From the NCBI RefSeq assembly GCF_003660445.1, contig NZ_QZVQ01000007.1:62001-126000 (forward strand): a stretch of DNA of 64,000 nt, read 5' to 3'. The DNA comes from Croceibacterium ferulae (GTDB taxonomy: Bacteria > Pseudomonadota > Alphaproteobacteria > Sphingomonadales > Sphingomonadaceae). The notes beneath the pieces were generated by a model. The model was not told the DNA's origin. It did not search any database and saw nothing but the letters and a program-made list of their open reading frames with translations. Within the stretch, counting starts at the first letter, position 1. Each line of letters starts with the position of its first letter. The position numbers were made by a program, and so were the translations under genes. Below, piece by piece: positions 1-7,338 of this stretch.

Positions 1-824
1 GTGAGCGCAGCCGCTTCGTCGCGCCGTGCGCCGGTCAGCAGCAGGAAGATCGTCAGGTCTATGCCCGCGAGCGCATCCCGGCTGCGTGGGCTGGCGCGCT
101 CGTCCATCAGCCTGTTCCAGACCGCGCCGACCTTCCCCTTGTCGATGTACCGCTCGGTGCGGGTGCCCAGCTTGGCCCAGTGGCGTTTGAGCGCGGCGAC
201 GGGGTTGTGGTCAAACATGGCAGACCCGTCCGAGCGCCGGTATTCATCCATGGCATAGTTGAACAGGATGCGCAGGGTGACGAAGGCGGCGTTGGCGCTC
301 GCGGGTGCAGCCTTCTTGCCACCTTTCTTCCCTTCCAGACCGCGCTCCACCATTTCGCGGTGACGCTGCTGCACCATATCGCGGGTGATGCTTGCGATGG
401 GCTTGCTGACCCAGTCTGCGAACACCCTTTCGACCTGGCGCCGGTACTCCGCCGCCGTGCTGTCCTTTAGCTTGCCGGGGCGGGTCACGTAGGCATCCAG
501 CACGGCTTGCAGCGTCACGCTCAGCGCCTTCTGCTGCTTGGCTACCTCTCGCGGGTCGATGCCTTGCTCGAATTGGTGCCGGTACTCGTCCGCTTTCCGA
601 CGCGCCTCGTCCACCGTCCACGCGCCGTAGCTTCCGATGGTAATACGAACGTCCGTCATGGTGCCGTCGACCCGGCCTTGCGTGATGAACTTCGACAGAC
701 CCTTGGGCGTAACCCGCAGGCCGAACCCCTTTGTGTCGGTGTCCCAATACAGCGCGTCAGTCTTGCCTGAGTGCGGCTTGGCAACCCGGTCAATGTTGGT
801 CTTGGTGAGCTTCAGCTGTGGCAC
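1..824 (-). CDS. Tyrosine-type site-specific integrase (5' part, gene continues past the left edge)
   Basis: Phage/island integrase of the P4 type. The 274 codons present read through without a stop. Residues 1-95 form the arm-binding DUF4102-like domain (KTNIDRV, YWDTDTKGFGLRV, GSYGAWTVDEARR). Residues about 100-190 form the SAM-like core-binding domain. The catalytic domain begins after 220 and shows the first active-site Arg in LLLTGARRDEAAAL (Arg267, Glu270). The remaining catalytic residues lie beyond base 1. The start is GTG at 824, preceded by GAGGGG eight bases upstream; a second in-frame GTG lies 9 bases further up and is less well placed. The gene points away from the tRNA-derived attachment site at 976-1021, the usual layout for an island integrase. 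Confidence 0.9.
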   Translation of the reverse strand, partial: MPQLKLTKTNIDRVAKPHSGKTDALYWDTDTKGFGLRVTPKGLSKFITQGRVDGTMTDVRITIGSYGAWTVDEARRKADEYRHQFEQGIDPREVAKQQKALSVTLQAVLDAYVTRPGKLKDSTAAEYRRQVERVFADWVSKPIASITRDMVQQRHREMVERGLEGKKGGKKAAPASANAAFVTLRILFNYAMDEYRRSDGSAMFDHNPVAALKRHWAKLGTRTERYIDKGKVGAVWNRLMDERASPRSRDALAGIDLTIFLLLTGARRDEAAAL

Positions 825-837
825 GGTAAGCACCCCT

Positions 838-890
838 CGTAAGTCTGTCGTAAGTAGCTGGGACTTACCTACGCTAACCCACGCCTTACG
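838..890. repeat. CGTAAGT repeat cluster beside the integrase start
   Basis: Four copies of a CGTAAGT-like heptamer sit between the integrase start and the attachment site. Two are direct (about 838-844 and 849-855) and two are inverted (ACTTAC at 863-868 and CTTACG at 885-890). Short spaced repeats here are typical of integrase arm-type binding sites or an integrase autoregulatory operator; that role is inferred from position. Confidence 0.45.
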
Positions 891-975
891 TCCACGAGGC
901 AAATACCGCGTTTTTCTGCCGTTTATTCTACTTATGAGTACCTGTGCAAACCCCTGCTAACCTCGCTCAGGCCAA

Positions 976-1021
976 ACTCTTAATCAGCGGGTCCTTGGTT
1001 CGAGCCCAAGTGCGTCCACCA
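976..1021 (+). other. attR-like site: 3' half of a tRNA-Lys(CTT) gene
   Basis: The stretch reads as the 3' part of a tRNA: anticodon loop CTCTTAA (977-983, anticodon CTT), variable region, a T-arm with CTTGG/CCAAG stem around TTCGAGC (994-1010), 3' acceptor strand TGCGTCC, discriminator A and CCA (1019-1021). The bases before 977 cannot pair with the anticodon stem and no D-arm or 5' acceptor strand is present, so this is a fragment and not a working tRNA. It is the pattern left when an element integrates into a tRNA 3' end. The intact tRNA-Lys should lie at the far, left-hand end of the element, outside this window. Confidence 0.8.
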
Positions 1022-1034
1022 CCCCTCCTCAGAT

Positions 1035-1880
1035 TTACCGCTCTTCCGGCGCTTGACCTTCGTAGGCGCGCGCCGTGACAATCGGATTTGACCGGAACAA
1101 CGCGGCGATGAAGATCAGCGTCAGGATCAGCACGATTGTCGGTGCCGGCGCGCTGTCCAGGAAGAAGCTGAGATAGACGCCCAGCAGACTGGCGACGGTG
1201 GCGGTAAGAACGGCCACGGCCAGCATCCGTTCGAACCGCTTCGTCAGCAGGAAGGCGATCGCGCCCGGCGCGATCAGCAGTGCGACGGCCAGGATGATGC
1301 CGGTCGCCCGCAAGGCGCCGATCACCACCAGCGTCAGCACGCATAGCAGCCCGTAATGCAGCAGCCGGACCGGCAGGCCGATTGCGCGCGCCTGTTGCGG
1401 GTCGAAGGCGTGCAGCAGCAGGTCGCGCCATTTCAGCAGCAGCAAGCCGCCCGCCACCAGCGCGATGATGGCGGTTTCGATGATCTCGCCCTCGCTTACC
1501 CCCAGCATGTCGCCGAACAGGATGTGATCCAGGTGCACATTCGTCGGCACCTTGGTGAACAGCACTATACCCAGCGCGAACATGCCGGAGAACACCACGC
1601 CCAGCAGCGTGTCCTCCTTCACCCTGCAATGATCCTTCAGCGCGCCGGTCGCCAAAGCGCAGCCCAGGCCGGCGACGAAAGCGCCGATGATCAGCGGCAG
1701 GCCGGCGATGTAGGCCAGCACGATCCCGGGCAGCACGGCATGGCTGACCGCGTCGCCCATCAACGACCAGCCTTTCAGCACCACGAAGCAGGAAAGGGTC
1801 GCCGCCGGTACCGCGATCAGCACCCCGATCAGGAAGGCTTGCTGCATGAACGGGAAGGCGAAGGGTGCGAGAAGGTCCAT
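1035..1880 (-). CDS. sitD: Metal ABC transporter, permease 2
   Basis: Second inner-membrane permease of an ABC-3 family (manganese/iron/zinc) importer, about 281 residues and almost wholly hydrophobic with eight or so helices. It carries the family's KGWSLMGDAVSHAVLPG segment near residue 40, shared with the permease upstream. The ATG at 1880 overlaps the stop of that permease (TGATG), so longer in-frame starts upstream are rejected. It is the last gene of a four-gene metal-import operon. Symbol given by analogy to sitABCD; the exact metal is inferred from the binding protein. Confidence 0.8.
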   Translation of the reverse strand: MDLLAPFAFPFMQQAFLIGVLIAVPAATLSCFVVLKGWSLMGDAVSHAVLPGIVLAYIAGLPLIIGAFVAGLGCALATGALKDHCRVKEDTLLGVVFSGMFALGIVLFTKVPTNVHLDHILFGDMLGVSEGEIIETAIIALVAGGLLLLKWRDLLLHAFDPQQARAIGLPVRLLHYGLLCVLTLVVIGALRATGIILAVALLIAPGAIAFLLTKRFERMLAVAVLTATVASLLGVYLSFFLDSAPAPTIVLILTLIFIAALFRSNPIVTARAYEGQAPEER

Positions 1881-2749
1881 CACTGTCGTGCAACCATGAT
1901 GGGTGGCCTCGCCCGCTGTCTTGCCGCCAGCACGCCGTGCTTGGGCGCAAACACGAAGGCAAGCAGGAACACCACGGTCTGCAGCAGCACGATCACTCCG
2001 CCGGTCGCCCCATCCACGAAATAGCTGAGATAGGCGCCGACGAAGCTCGTGCATGTGCCGATCGCGGTGCTGATCGCGATCAGTCGCGGGAAGTGATCGG
2101 TCAGCAGATAGGCCGTCGCCCCCGGCGTCACCACCAGCGCGATCACCAGAAGAGCCCCGACGGTCTGCAACGCGGCAACGGTGCAGGCAGCCAGCAGGGC
2201 AAAGAACAGGACCTTCAGGTACGTCGGATTGAGGCCCACGGCACGGGCATGATTCTCGTCAAAGAAGGCGACCATCAAATCCTTCCACTTCGCCAGCAGG
2301 ATGGCCAGCGACACGCCGGCGATGATCGCCAACTGCACCGTGTCGGCCGCGGTCACCGCCAGGATGTTGCCCAGCACGATGGTCTGCACGTTGACGGAAG
2401 TGGGCGAGATCGACACCATGAACAGGCCCAGCCCGAAAAAGGAGGTGAAGATCAGCCCTATGATCGCATCCTCCCGCAGCCGGGTGCGCCGGTTCAGCAG
2501 CAGCATGGCCGCCGCCGCCAACCCGCCCGACAGGAAGGCCCCGAAGGCAAAGGGCAGGCCCAGCATGTAGGCGCCTGCGACGCCCGGCACGATCGAATGG
2601 GACAGCGCGTCCCCGATGAGCGACCAGCCCTTCAGCATCAGATAGGCGGACAGGAAAGCGCAGACGGCGCCGACCAGTGCACTGACCCACATGGCGTTGA
2701 CCATGTAGCCATAGCCGAACGGCTCGGCCAGCAACGTGACCAGGCTCAT
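1880..2749 (-). CDS. sitC: Metal ABC transporter, permease 1
   Basis: ABC-3 family membrane permease of 289 residues that should pair with the permease encoded just downstream. It contains the shared motif KGWSLIGDALSHSIVPGVAG around residue 40 and several alternating hydrophobic helices. Its ATG overlaps the stop of the ATPase gene by four bases (ATGA), and its own stop overlaps the next start, so translation of the set is probably coupled. Two similar but non-identical permeases in tandem are characteristic of SitABCD-type Mn2+/Fe2+ importers. Confidence 0.82.
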   Translation of the reverse strand: MSLVTLLAEPFGYGYMVNAMWVSALVGAVCAFLSAYLMLKGWSLIGDALSHSIVPGVAGAYMLGLPFAFGAFLSGGLAAAAMLLLNRRTRLREDAIIGLIFTSFFGLGLFMVSISPTSVNVQTIVLGNILAVTAADTVQLAIIAGVSLAILLAKWKDLMVAFFDENHARAVGLNPTYLKVLFFALLAACTVAALQTVGALLVIALVVTPGATAYLLTDHFPRLIAISTAIGTCTSFVGAYLSYFVDGATGGVIVLLQTVVFLLAFVFAPKHGVLAARQRARPPIMVARQ

Positions 2750-3594
2750 GCCCCGCCCGCGCTCTCGCCGTTCCGACCGTGCAGGATGAAGGGGTGCTCG
2801 TCATCGAACAGCAGGGTGGTGGTGCCCTGCCCCTCGGCATTGGGCAAAGCGTGGCGGCGTAGGCCGCCGCCGAAGGTCCGGCGCAGATTGTCTTCGGTGA
2901 ACACCTCCGCAGTCGGTCCGGCTGCCAGCACTGTCCGGTCCAGCAGCACGGTGCGATCGCAGAACAGCGGCACGCTGCCCAGATTGTGCGTGGAAACCAG
3001 CATCACCCGGCCTTCGTCCCGCAGGGTGCGCAGCAAGGCGATGATCGATTCTTCGGTGGTCACGTCTACCCCGGTGAACGGCTCGTCCAGCAGGATGACG
3101 CGACCATCCTGCGCCAGCGCACGGGCCAGGAACACGCGCTTCTTCTGCCCGCCGGACAGTTCCCCGATCTGCCGGTCGGCGAAGGCGGTCATGTTCACCC
3201 GCTCCAGCGCGTCTGCGACGGCGGCCCGGTCGGCTGCCCGCGGGCGGCGCAGCCAGCCCATGCGGCCATAGCGCCCCATCATCACCACGTCCCTGACCAG
3301 GACCGGGAAGTTCCAGTCGACATCCTCGCTCTGGGGCACATAGGCGACGAGCTGTTCGCGCAATGCCTGCCGCACAGGGCGGCCCAGAACGGAGACGCTG
3401 CCGCCACGCACAGGGACAAAGCCCATGATCGCCTTGAACAGGGTGGACTTGCCGCTGCCGTTGATGCCGACCAGCGCGGTGATCGTGCCTGTCGGGATTG
3501 CAAAGGAGGCATCCGACAGCGCCGTATGGCCGTTCCGGTACGTGACCGTCGCTTGCCGGACGTCCAGGCCGGATCCGGCTTCGGCGCCGTCCAT
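2746..3594 (-). CDS. sitB: Metal ABC transporter, ATP-binding protein
   Basis: Cytoplasmic ATPase of the metal importer, 282 residues. Walker A is GINGSGKS near residue 43, the Q-loop is in AYVPQSEDVDW, the signature is LSGGQKKR, Walker B is VILLDEPF and the H-loop is VSTHNLG. The ATG at 3594 overlaps the stop of the binding-protein gene (TGATG), which fixes the start; the much longer open frame upstream is an artefact of reading through that gene. A C-terminal tail of about 40 residues after the nucleotide-binding domain has no recognised function. Confidence 0.88.
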   Translation of the reverse strand: MDGAEAGSGLDVRQATVTYRNGHTALSDASFAIPTGTITALVGINGSGKSTLFKAIMGFVPVRGGSVSVLGRPVRQALREQLVAYVPQSEDVDWNFPVLVRDVVMMGRYGRMGWLRRPRAADRAAVADALERVNMTAFADRQIGELSGGQKKRVFLARALAQDGRVILLDEPFTGVDVTTEESIIALLRTLRDEGRVMLVSTHNLGSVPLFCDRTVLLDRTVLAAGPTAEVFTEDNLRRTFGGGLRRHALPNAEGQGTTTLLFDDEHPFILHGRNGESAGGA

Positions 3595-4508
3595 CAGGCG
3601 AGACCTTCCGCGATACGCTCGGTAGTGACGCGCAGCAGGTCCAGGTAAGTCGGAACCGCGCCGCCTGCTTCGCTGAGCGAATCTACGAACAGCACCCCGC
3701 CGTAGCGCGCGCCAGTTTCGCGCGCGACCTGCTGCGCTGGATCGGGGGAGATCGTGCTTTCGCTGAACACCGCCGGGATGCGATGTTGCCGCACCTGGTC
3801 GATCACGCTGCGTACCTGCTGGGGCGTGCCCTGCTGATCGGCGTTGATGGGCCAGAGATACAGTTCCCGCAGGCCGAAATCGCGCGCGAGATAGCTGAAG
3901 GCGCCTTCGCTGGTCACCAGCCATCGTCGCTGTGGCGGAATGGCCGCCAGCCGTTCGCGGATCGGCGCCACGGTCTGCTCGATCTGCTGCTTGTAAGCGG
4001 TGGCGTTGCGGGCGTAAATTGCGGCGCTTGCCGGGTCATGCTCGGCCAAGGCTGCCGCGATGTTCTCGACATAGACCAGCGCTGCCGCTGGGGACATCCA
4101 GGCATGCGGATTGGGCCGTCCGCTATACGGACCAGAGCCGACGCCGATCGGATCGACTCCATCCGACACCACGGCGGATGGTACATCGCCCATATTGTTC
4201 AGGAAGCGCTCGAACCACAGCTCCAGCCCCAGGCCGTTCCACAGGATCAGGTCAGCGCCACGCGCCCGGACCATGTCGCCCGGCGTGGGCTGGTAATTAT
4301 GAATTTCGGAACCGGGTTTGGTGATCGATTCCACCCTGGCGGCATCGCCTGCAACGTTGCGGGCCATGTCGGCGATGATGGTGAAGGTGGTTACGACCGT
4401 GAAGCCGGCCTGCTGCTCGCTGGCGCACCCGGCGAGAGCCCCCAATGCCAAGGCCCCCGCACCCAGCCGCAACGCATCACGTCGGCTTGTCATGTGCATT
4501 GTTCGCAA
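3594..4508 (-). CDS. sitA: Periplasmic Mn/Fe-binding lipoprotein of the metal ABC transporter
   Basis: Cluster A-I metal-binding protein, 304 residues. It has a twin-arginine start (TSRRDALRLG) and a lipobox ending LAGC (Cys28), so it is probably a lipoprotein anchored on the periplasmic side. Expected metal ligands are His70 (EIHNYQP), His135 (NPHAWMSP), Glu201 (SEGAFSY) and Asp276 (FVDSLS). Glu at the third position and the lack of a His-rich loop favour Mn2+/Fe2+ over Zn2+. A strong AAGGAGG lies seven bases before a TTG at 4508; ATG codons at 4499 and 4493 are further from it. TTG is therefore the likelier start, though the signal peptide is intact with either. Confidence 0.85.
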   Translation of the reverse strand: MRTMHMTSRRDALRLGAGALALGALAGCASEQQAGFTVVTTFTIIADMARNVAGDAARVESITKPGSEIHNYQPTPGDMVRARGADLILWNGLGLELWFERFLNNMGDVPSAVVSDGVDPIGVGSGPYSGRPNPHAWMSPAAALVYVENIAAALAEHDPASAAIYARNATAYKQQIEQTVAPIRERLAAIPPQRRWLVTSEGAFSYLARDFGLRELYLWPINADQQGTPQQVRSVIDQVRQHRIPAVFSESTISPDPAQQVARETGARYGGVLFVDSLSEAGGAVPTYLDLLRVTTERIAEGLA

Positions 4509-4521
4509 GTGCCCACCTCCT

Positions 4522-4533
4522 TAGCCATGGCTA
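4522..4533. promoter_or_regulatory. Palindrome TAGCCATGGCTA before the metal-importer operon
   Basis: A perfect 12-base palindrome lies immediately upstream of the ribosome-binding site of the metal-binding protein gene, next to an AT-rich CTATATAGTA. Position and symmetry suit an operator for a metal-responsive repressor such as MntR or Mur/Fur. It matches no consensus I can state with confidence, and no regulator gene is adjacent. Confidence 0.35.
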
Positions 4534-4600
4534 TATAGTAGTGACGACGCTGCGTGCGAAGGGTGCTTCGGCGAATTACGGAATGTTGCCGTCGTTGGCT

Positions 4601-5884
4601 TCAGCTGCTGGCGAGACTTGCCGACAGCGACAGCATGCGAGCTGTCGGCAGCTCGCCGGTCAGGGCAAAGGCAACCGGGCCCTCCTCCCAATAGGCGACG
4701 GAACGATCGTTGCGCCGGTCGAGCAGCGGCAGCCGCTCCGCCGGGGTTTCCGCCCGGGTGGTGAACAGCGCGACGGTTTCCGCCTTGTCCGTCTGCAGCA
4801 CCATGGCGATCGCCATGCCGCTCTTCGCCGGATAGACCTGCACGTCCAGCACCCGCCAGTCGGCAGGAATGACGGGCAGGCTCAGCCCGGTGGCGCGGCT
4901 CAGTTCGGTGCGGTCCAGCAAGGTGCTTTCCGGTTGCGAAAGCATCGCCTGCCGGGTCAGGCTGGCGCGATAAGACGCCTCGGCCTCGTCCACGAAGGTT
5001 GCCGCCTGCACCGGCGGTGCCACGCTTTCGGCCGCATCGTGCAGCAGCCATCCGCCCACCAGCAGCGCCGCGGCGAACGCCACGCGCCGCGTGCCGGCGA
5101 CCATGGCGATCTCTCGCCGCGGCAGAGGTATCACGTCCGCGCTCTTGCGACCCGCGAGCGTGCCCGCCGTGCTGCCGCCCACCCGTTCGAAGCGCATGTT
5201 GGGCCAGCGCCGGCGCCAGCGCCGCGCCACGACCCGCTCCCCCGGGCGGGCCGCATCGTCCAGCAGCACCATGCCGCCGGGCCGCAGCCGGCCGAACAGC
5301 TGGTCCGCCGCGCCGCGCACGAAGGGATGCACGGTCCACGGCGGCCCGTCGATGATCAGGAGGTCGATCGAATCCGGCACATCGTGCAGATCGTACCAGC
5401 TGCCCGGCCAGTCGCCGCTCGCCGCCGGCCGCAGGGGTGCATGGCGCAGGCTGGCGGTGACGCCCTCCTCCTCCAGCCAGCGCTGTGTGGCGTTCACGAA
5501 GCCACCATGCTGATCGTAACTGACCAGCCGTCCGCCGCCATTCAGCTCCAGCGCCCGCGCAGCCACCAGGCTGGACGCGCCGCAACCCAGCTCCACGACC
5601 ATGGCAGGACGCAACAGTTCGATCGCGTCCACGATCCGGTGCAGGAAGCCGGTGTCGGCCTTCCAGCTGCCCAGATGCGGCAACGCGTCTTCTTCCAGCC
5701 CGATACGCGACAGCAGGTGGCGCTTGCTGGCGCGGGTGCCACCCCACAGGCTGAAAGCCAGGAACGGCCAGCCGATCGCGCCGTAGAACAGCCGGTGCAG
5801 CCGGTCACTGCCATGCACGCCCGGCACGTCTTCTCCCGGGACGGGAGCAAGGGACAGCAGGCTGGTCAATTGGCGCGAGGTCAT
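4601..5884 (-). CDS. Methyltransferase-like domain fused to an anti-sigma-factor-like membrane domain
   Basis: A 427-residue protein with two parts. Residues about 30-235 resemble a class I SAM-dependent methyltransferase: VVELGCGASS at 96-105, VSYDQ at 121-125, LLIIDGPPW at 165-173, and RPGGMVLLDD at 201-210. A single membrane helix follows at about 258-275. Residues about 280-427 match the C-terminal domain of sphingomonad anti-sigma factors (YRASLTRQAM, LPVIPADWRVLDVQVYP, RSVAYWEEGPVAFAL). The usual zinc-finger sigma-binding N-terminus is absent. The ATG at 5884 has AAGGAA six bases upstream. No sigma-factor gene is adjacent. Enzymatic activity and any link to a sigma factor are unproven; the domain assignments come from motif recognition. 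Confidence 0.6.
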   Translation of the reverse strand: MTSRQLTSLLSLAPVPGEDVPGVHGSDRLHRLFYGAIGWPFLAFSLWGGTRASKRHLLSRIGLEEDALPHLGSWKADTGFLHRIVDAIELLRPAMVVELGCGASSLVAARALELNGGGRLVSYDQHGGFVNATQRWLEEEGVTASLRHAPLRPAASGDWPGSWYDLHDVPDSIDLLIIDGPPWTVHPFVRGAADQLFGRLRPGGMVLLDDAARPGERVVARRWRRRWPNMRFERVGGSTAGTLAGRKSADVIPLPRREIAMVAGTRRVAFAAALLVGGWLLHDAAESVAPPVQAATFVDEAEASYRASLTRQAMLSQPESTLLDRTELSRATGLSLPVIPADWRVLDVQVYPAKSGMAIAMVLQTDKAETVALFTTRAETPAERLPLLDRRNDRSVAYWEEGPVAFALTGELPTARMLSLSASLASS

Positions 5885-6076
5885 CACCGTTCCTTTGCTG
5901 CAAGCCGGCCGGCTTGCCAATGCTGTTCGCTGCCAACCGGATCAACAAATCGCTTCGGCTCACGCCAGATGCGGCCCGCCGCCAAGCTATTCTCTACTTA
6001 CCTGGTTGAGTTATGATCCAGCTGTCGAACCACACGAGTCGGACGGCTGCGCAACTGACCTTGCAGGAGAGCAGAC

Positions 6077-6739
6077 ATGGCCCACTACCTCGATCTCGCC
6101 CCCAACCGGCTGACGGAAGATCCGCTGATCCTGATCGTGCCGGGCATCAACAATTCCAACTCTCGACACTGGCAGTCGCGCTGGGAACGGCAGCGGGACG
6201 ATTGCGCCCGTGTGGACCTCGGCATGTGGGACGACCCCCATCGCAACACCTGGGTAAACAAGTTGAACCTCGCCATTCACCGGGCCGAGCGGCCGGTTGT
6301 GCTGGTCGCGCACAGCCTGGGTTGCCTCGCGGTCGCGTGGTGGGCCGAATATGAGCAGCCCAGTCGCGGCAATCCGGTCGTCTCGGCACTGCTGGTGGCG
6401 CCGCCCGATGTCGACCGTCCCGGCACCGATCTGCGCCTCGCCCGCTTCGGTGCCTGCCCGCGCGCGACGCTGCCCTTCCCGTCCTTCCTGGTGGCGAGCG
6501 ACAATGACGATTATTGCCAGCTGCGTACCGCGCGGATGCTGGCGCAAGACTGGGGTTCGCGATTCGTGTCCGCTGGCAGGATCGGGCACATCAACGCAGA
6601 GTCCGGCCTGGGTGACTGGACTTTCGGTCGTGAATTGCTGGGCCGGCTGCTTCGCGAACACCGCGACACTCAGGACAGGCTGGCCGGCCCGGCTCGCCGA
6701 AGCGCGGCGCGGCATGCCCGGCTTGCCGCAAATCCCTGA
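6077..6739 (+). CDS. RBBP9/YdeN-family alpha/beta hydrolase
   Basis: Small serine hydrolase of 220 residues, cytoplasmic (no signal peptide). It opens with the family's LILIVPGINNSNSRHW segment. The nucleophile is Ser80 in VAHSLG, the acid is probably Asp142 or Asp144 in ASDNDD, and the histidine is His171 in RIGHINAESG. The family has been linked to serine hydrolase and esterase activity, but the natural substrate is usually unknown. AGGAGAGCAGAC supplies the ribosome-binding site. It stands alone on the + strand, divergent from the methyltransferase/anti-sigma gene. Confidence 0.85.
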   Translation: MAHYLDLAPNRLTEDPLILIVPGINNSNSRHWQSRWERQRDDCARVDLGMWDDPHRNTWVNKLNLAIHRAERPVVLVAHSLGCLAVAWWAEYEQPSRGNPVVSALLVAPPDVDRPGTDLRLARFGACPRATLPFPSFLVASDNDDYCQLRTARMLAQDWGSRFVSAGRIGHINAESGLGDWTFGRELLGRLLREHRDTQDRLAGPARRSAARHARLAANP

Positions 6740-6822
6740 TGTGCCATCGGGAACGCAGCGCTTTCGACACGTGTTAGTCCTCTCACCCGGGAAGCTGCGA
6801 TGGCCGGGTGAGGAAAGAACAA

Positions 6823-7338
6823 ATGACCGAGACGCTCGACCCCGCCCTCCCGGACGACATCGTGGAAGCCGTCGAGAAGGTGCTGGATGCCGCCTGCGAC
6901 CGCGATCTGATGCTGGCGACCGCGGAAAGCTGCACGGGCGGCCTGCTGGCGGCGCTGCTGACGGATGTGCCCGGCCGCAGCCATGCCTTCGAACGTGGCT
7001 TCGTAGTCTATTCCAAGCAGGCCAAGTGCGACCTTCTGGCGATCGAACGCAAGCGCGTCGACAGTTGCGGCGCGGTCAGTCGGGAGATCGCGCTCGACAT
7101 GGCCACCGGCGCATTGGCGGCATCCCGGGCCGATATCGCGGTGTCGGTAACCGGCTATGCCGGCCCGCCCGGCAAGGACGAGGATGGTGAGGAAGGGCTT
7201 GTCCATTTCGGCTGCGCCCGCAAGGGTGGAGAGGCCTTCCACCGGGAGGAGCGCTTCGGCGCGATCGGGCGGGACGGGGTGCGTATCGCCGCACTCAGGA
7301 CCGCGCTGGACATGTTGGCGGAGGCTTTGAGCCAGTGA
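6823..7338 (+). CDS. pncC: Nicotinamide-nucleotide amidase, CinA C-terminal type
   Basis: Stand-alone CinA C-terminal domain of 171 residues that deamidates nicotinamide mononucleotide to nicotinate mononucleotide, recycling NAD breakdown products. Motifs: TAESCTGGLLAALLT near residue 30, FERGFVVYSKQAK, and SVTGYAGPPG, where the family usually has GIAGP. The ATG at 6823 is preceded by GAGGAAAG; an in-frame GTG five codons earlier has no ribosome-binding site. Its stop overlaps the GTG of nadE by four bases (GTGA), so the two NAD genes are probably co-translated. Confidence 0.88.
   Translation: MTETLDPALPDDIVEAVEKVLDAACDRDLMLATAESCTGGLLAALLTDVPGRSHAFERGFVVYSKQAKCDLLAIERKRVDSCGAVSREIALDMATGALAASRADIAVSVTGYAGPPGKDEDGEEGLVHFGCARKGGEAFHREERFGAIGRDGVRIAALRTALDMLAEALSQ

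Noticed and set aside
976-1021. A complete tRNA-Lys gene
   Set aside because: Only the anticodon loop, T-arm and 3' acceptor strand are present. Bases upstream do not form the anticodon stem, D-arm or 5' acceptor strand.
1865-3271. A 468-residue plus-strand protein
   Set aside because: It is the reverse frame of the permease and ATPase genes and is full of Gln/Arg/His runs typical of antisense frames in GC-rich DNA.
1035-4508. Calling the importer a zinc (znuABC) system
   Set aside because: There are two permeases, the binding protein has no His-rich loop, and its third ligand is Glu, which favours Mn/Fe. Zinc cannot be fully excluded.
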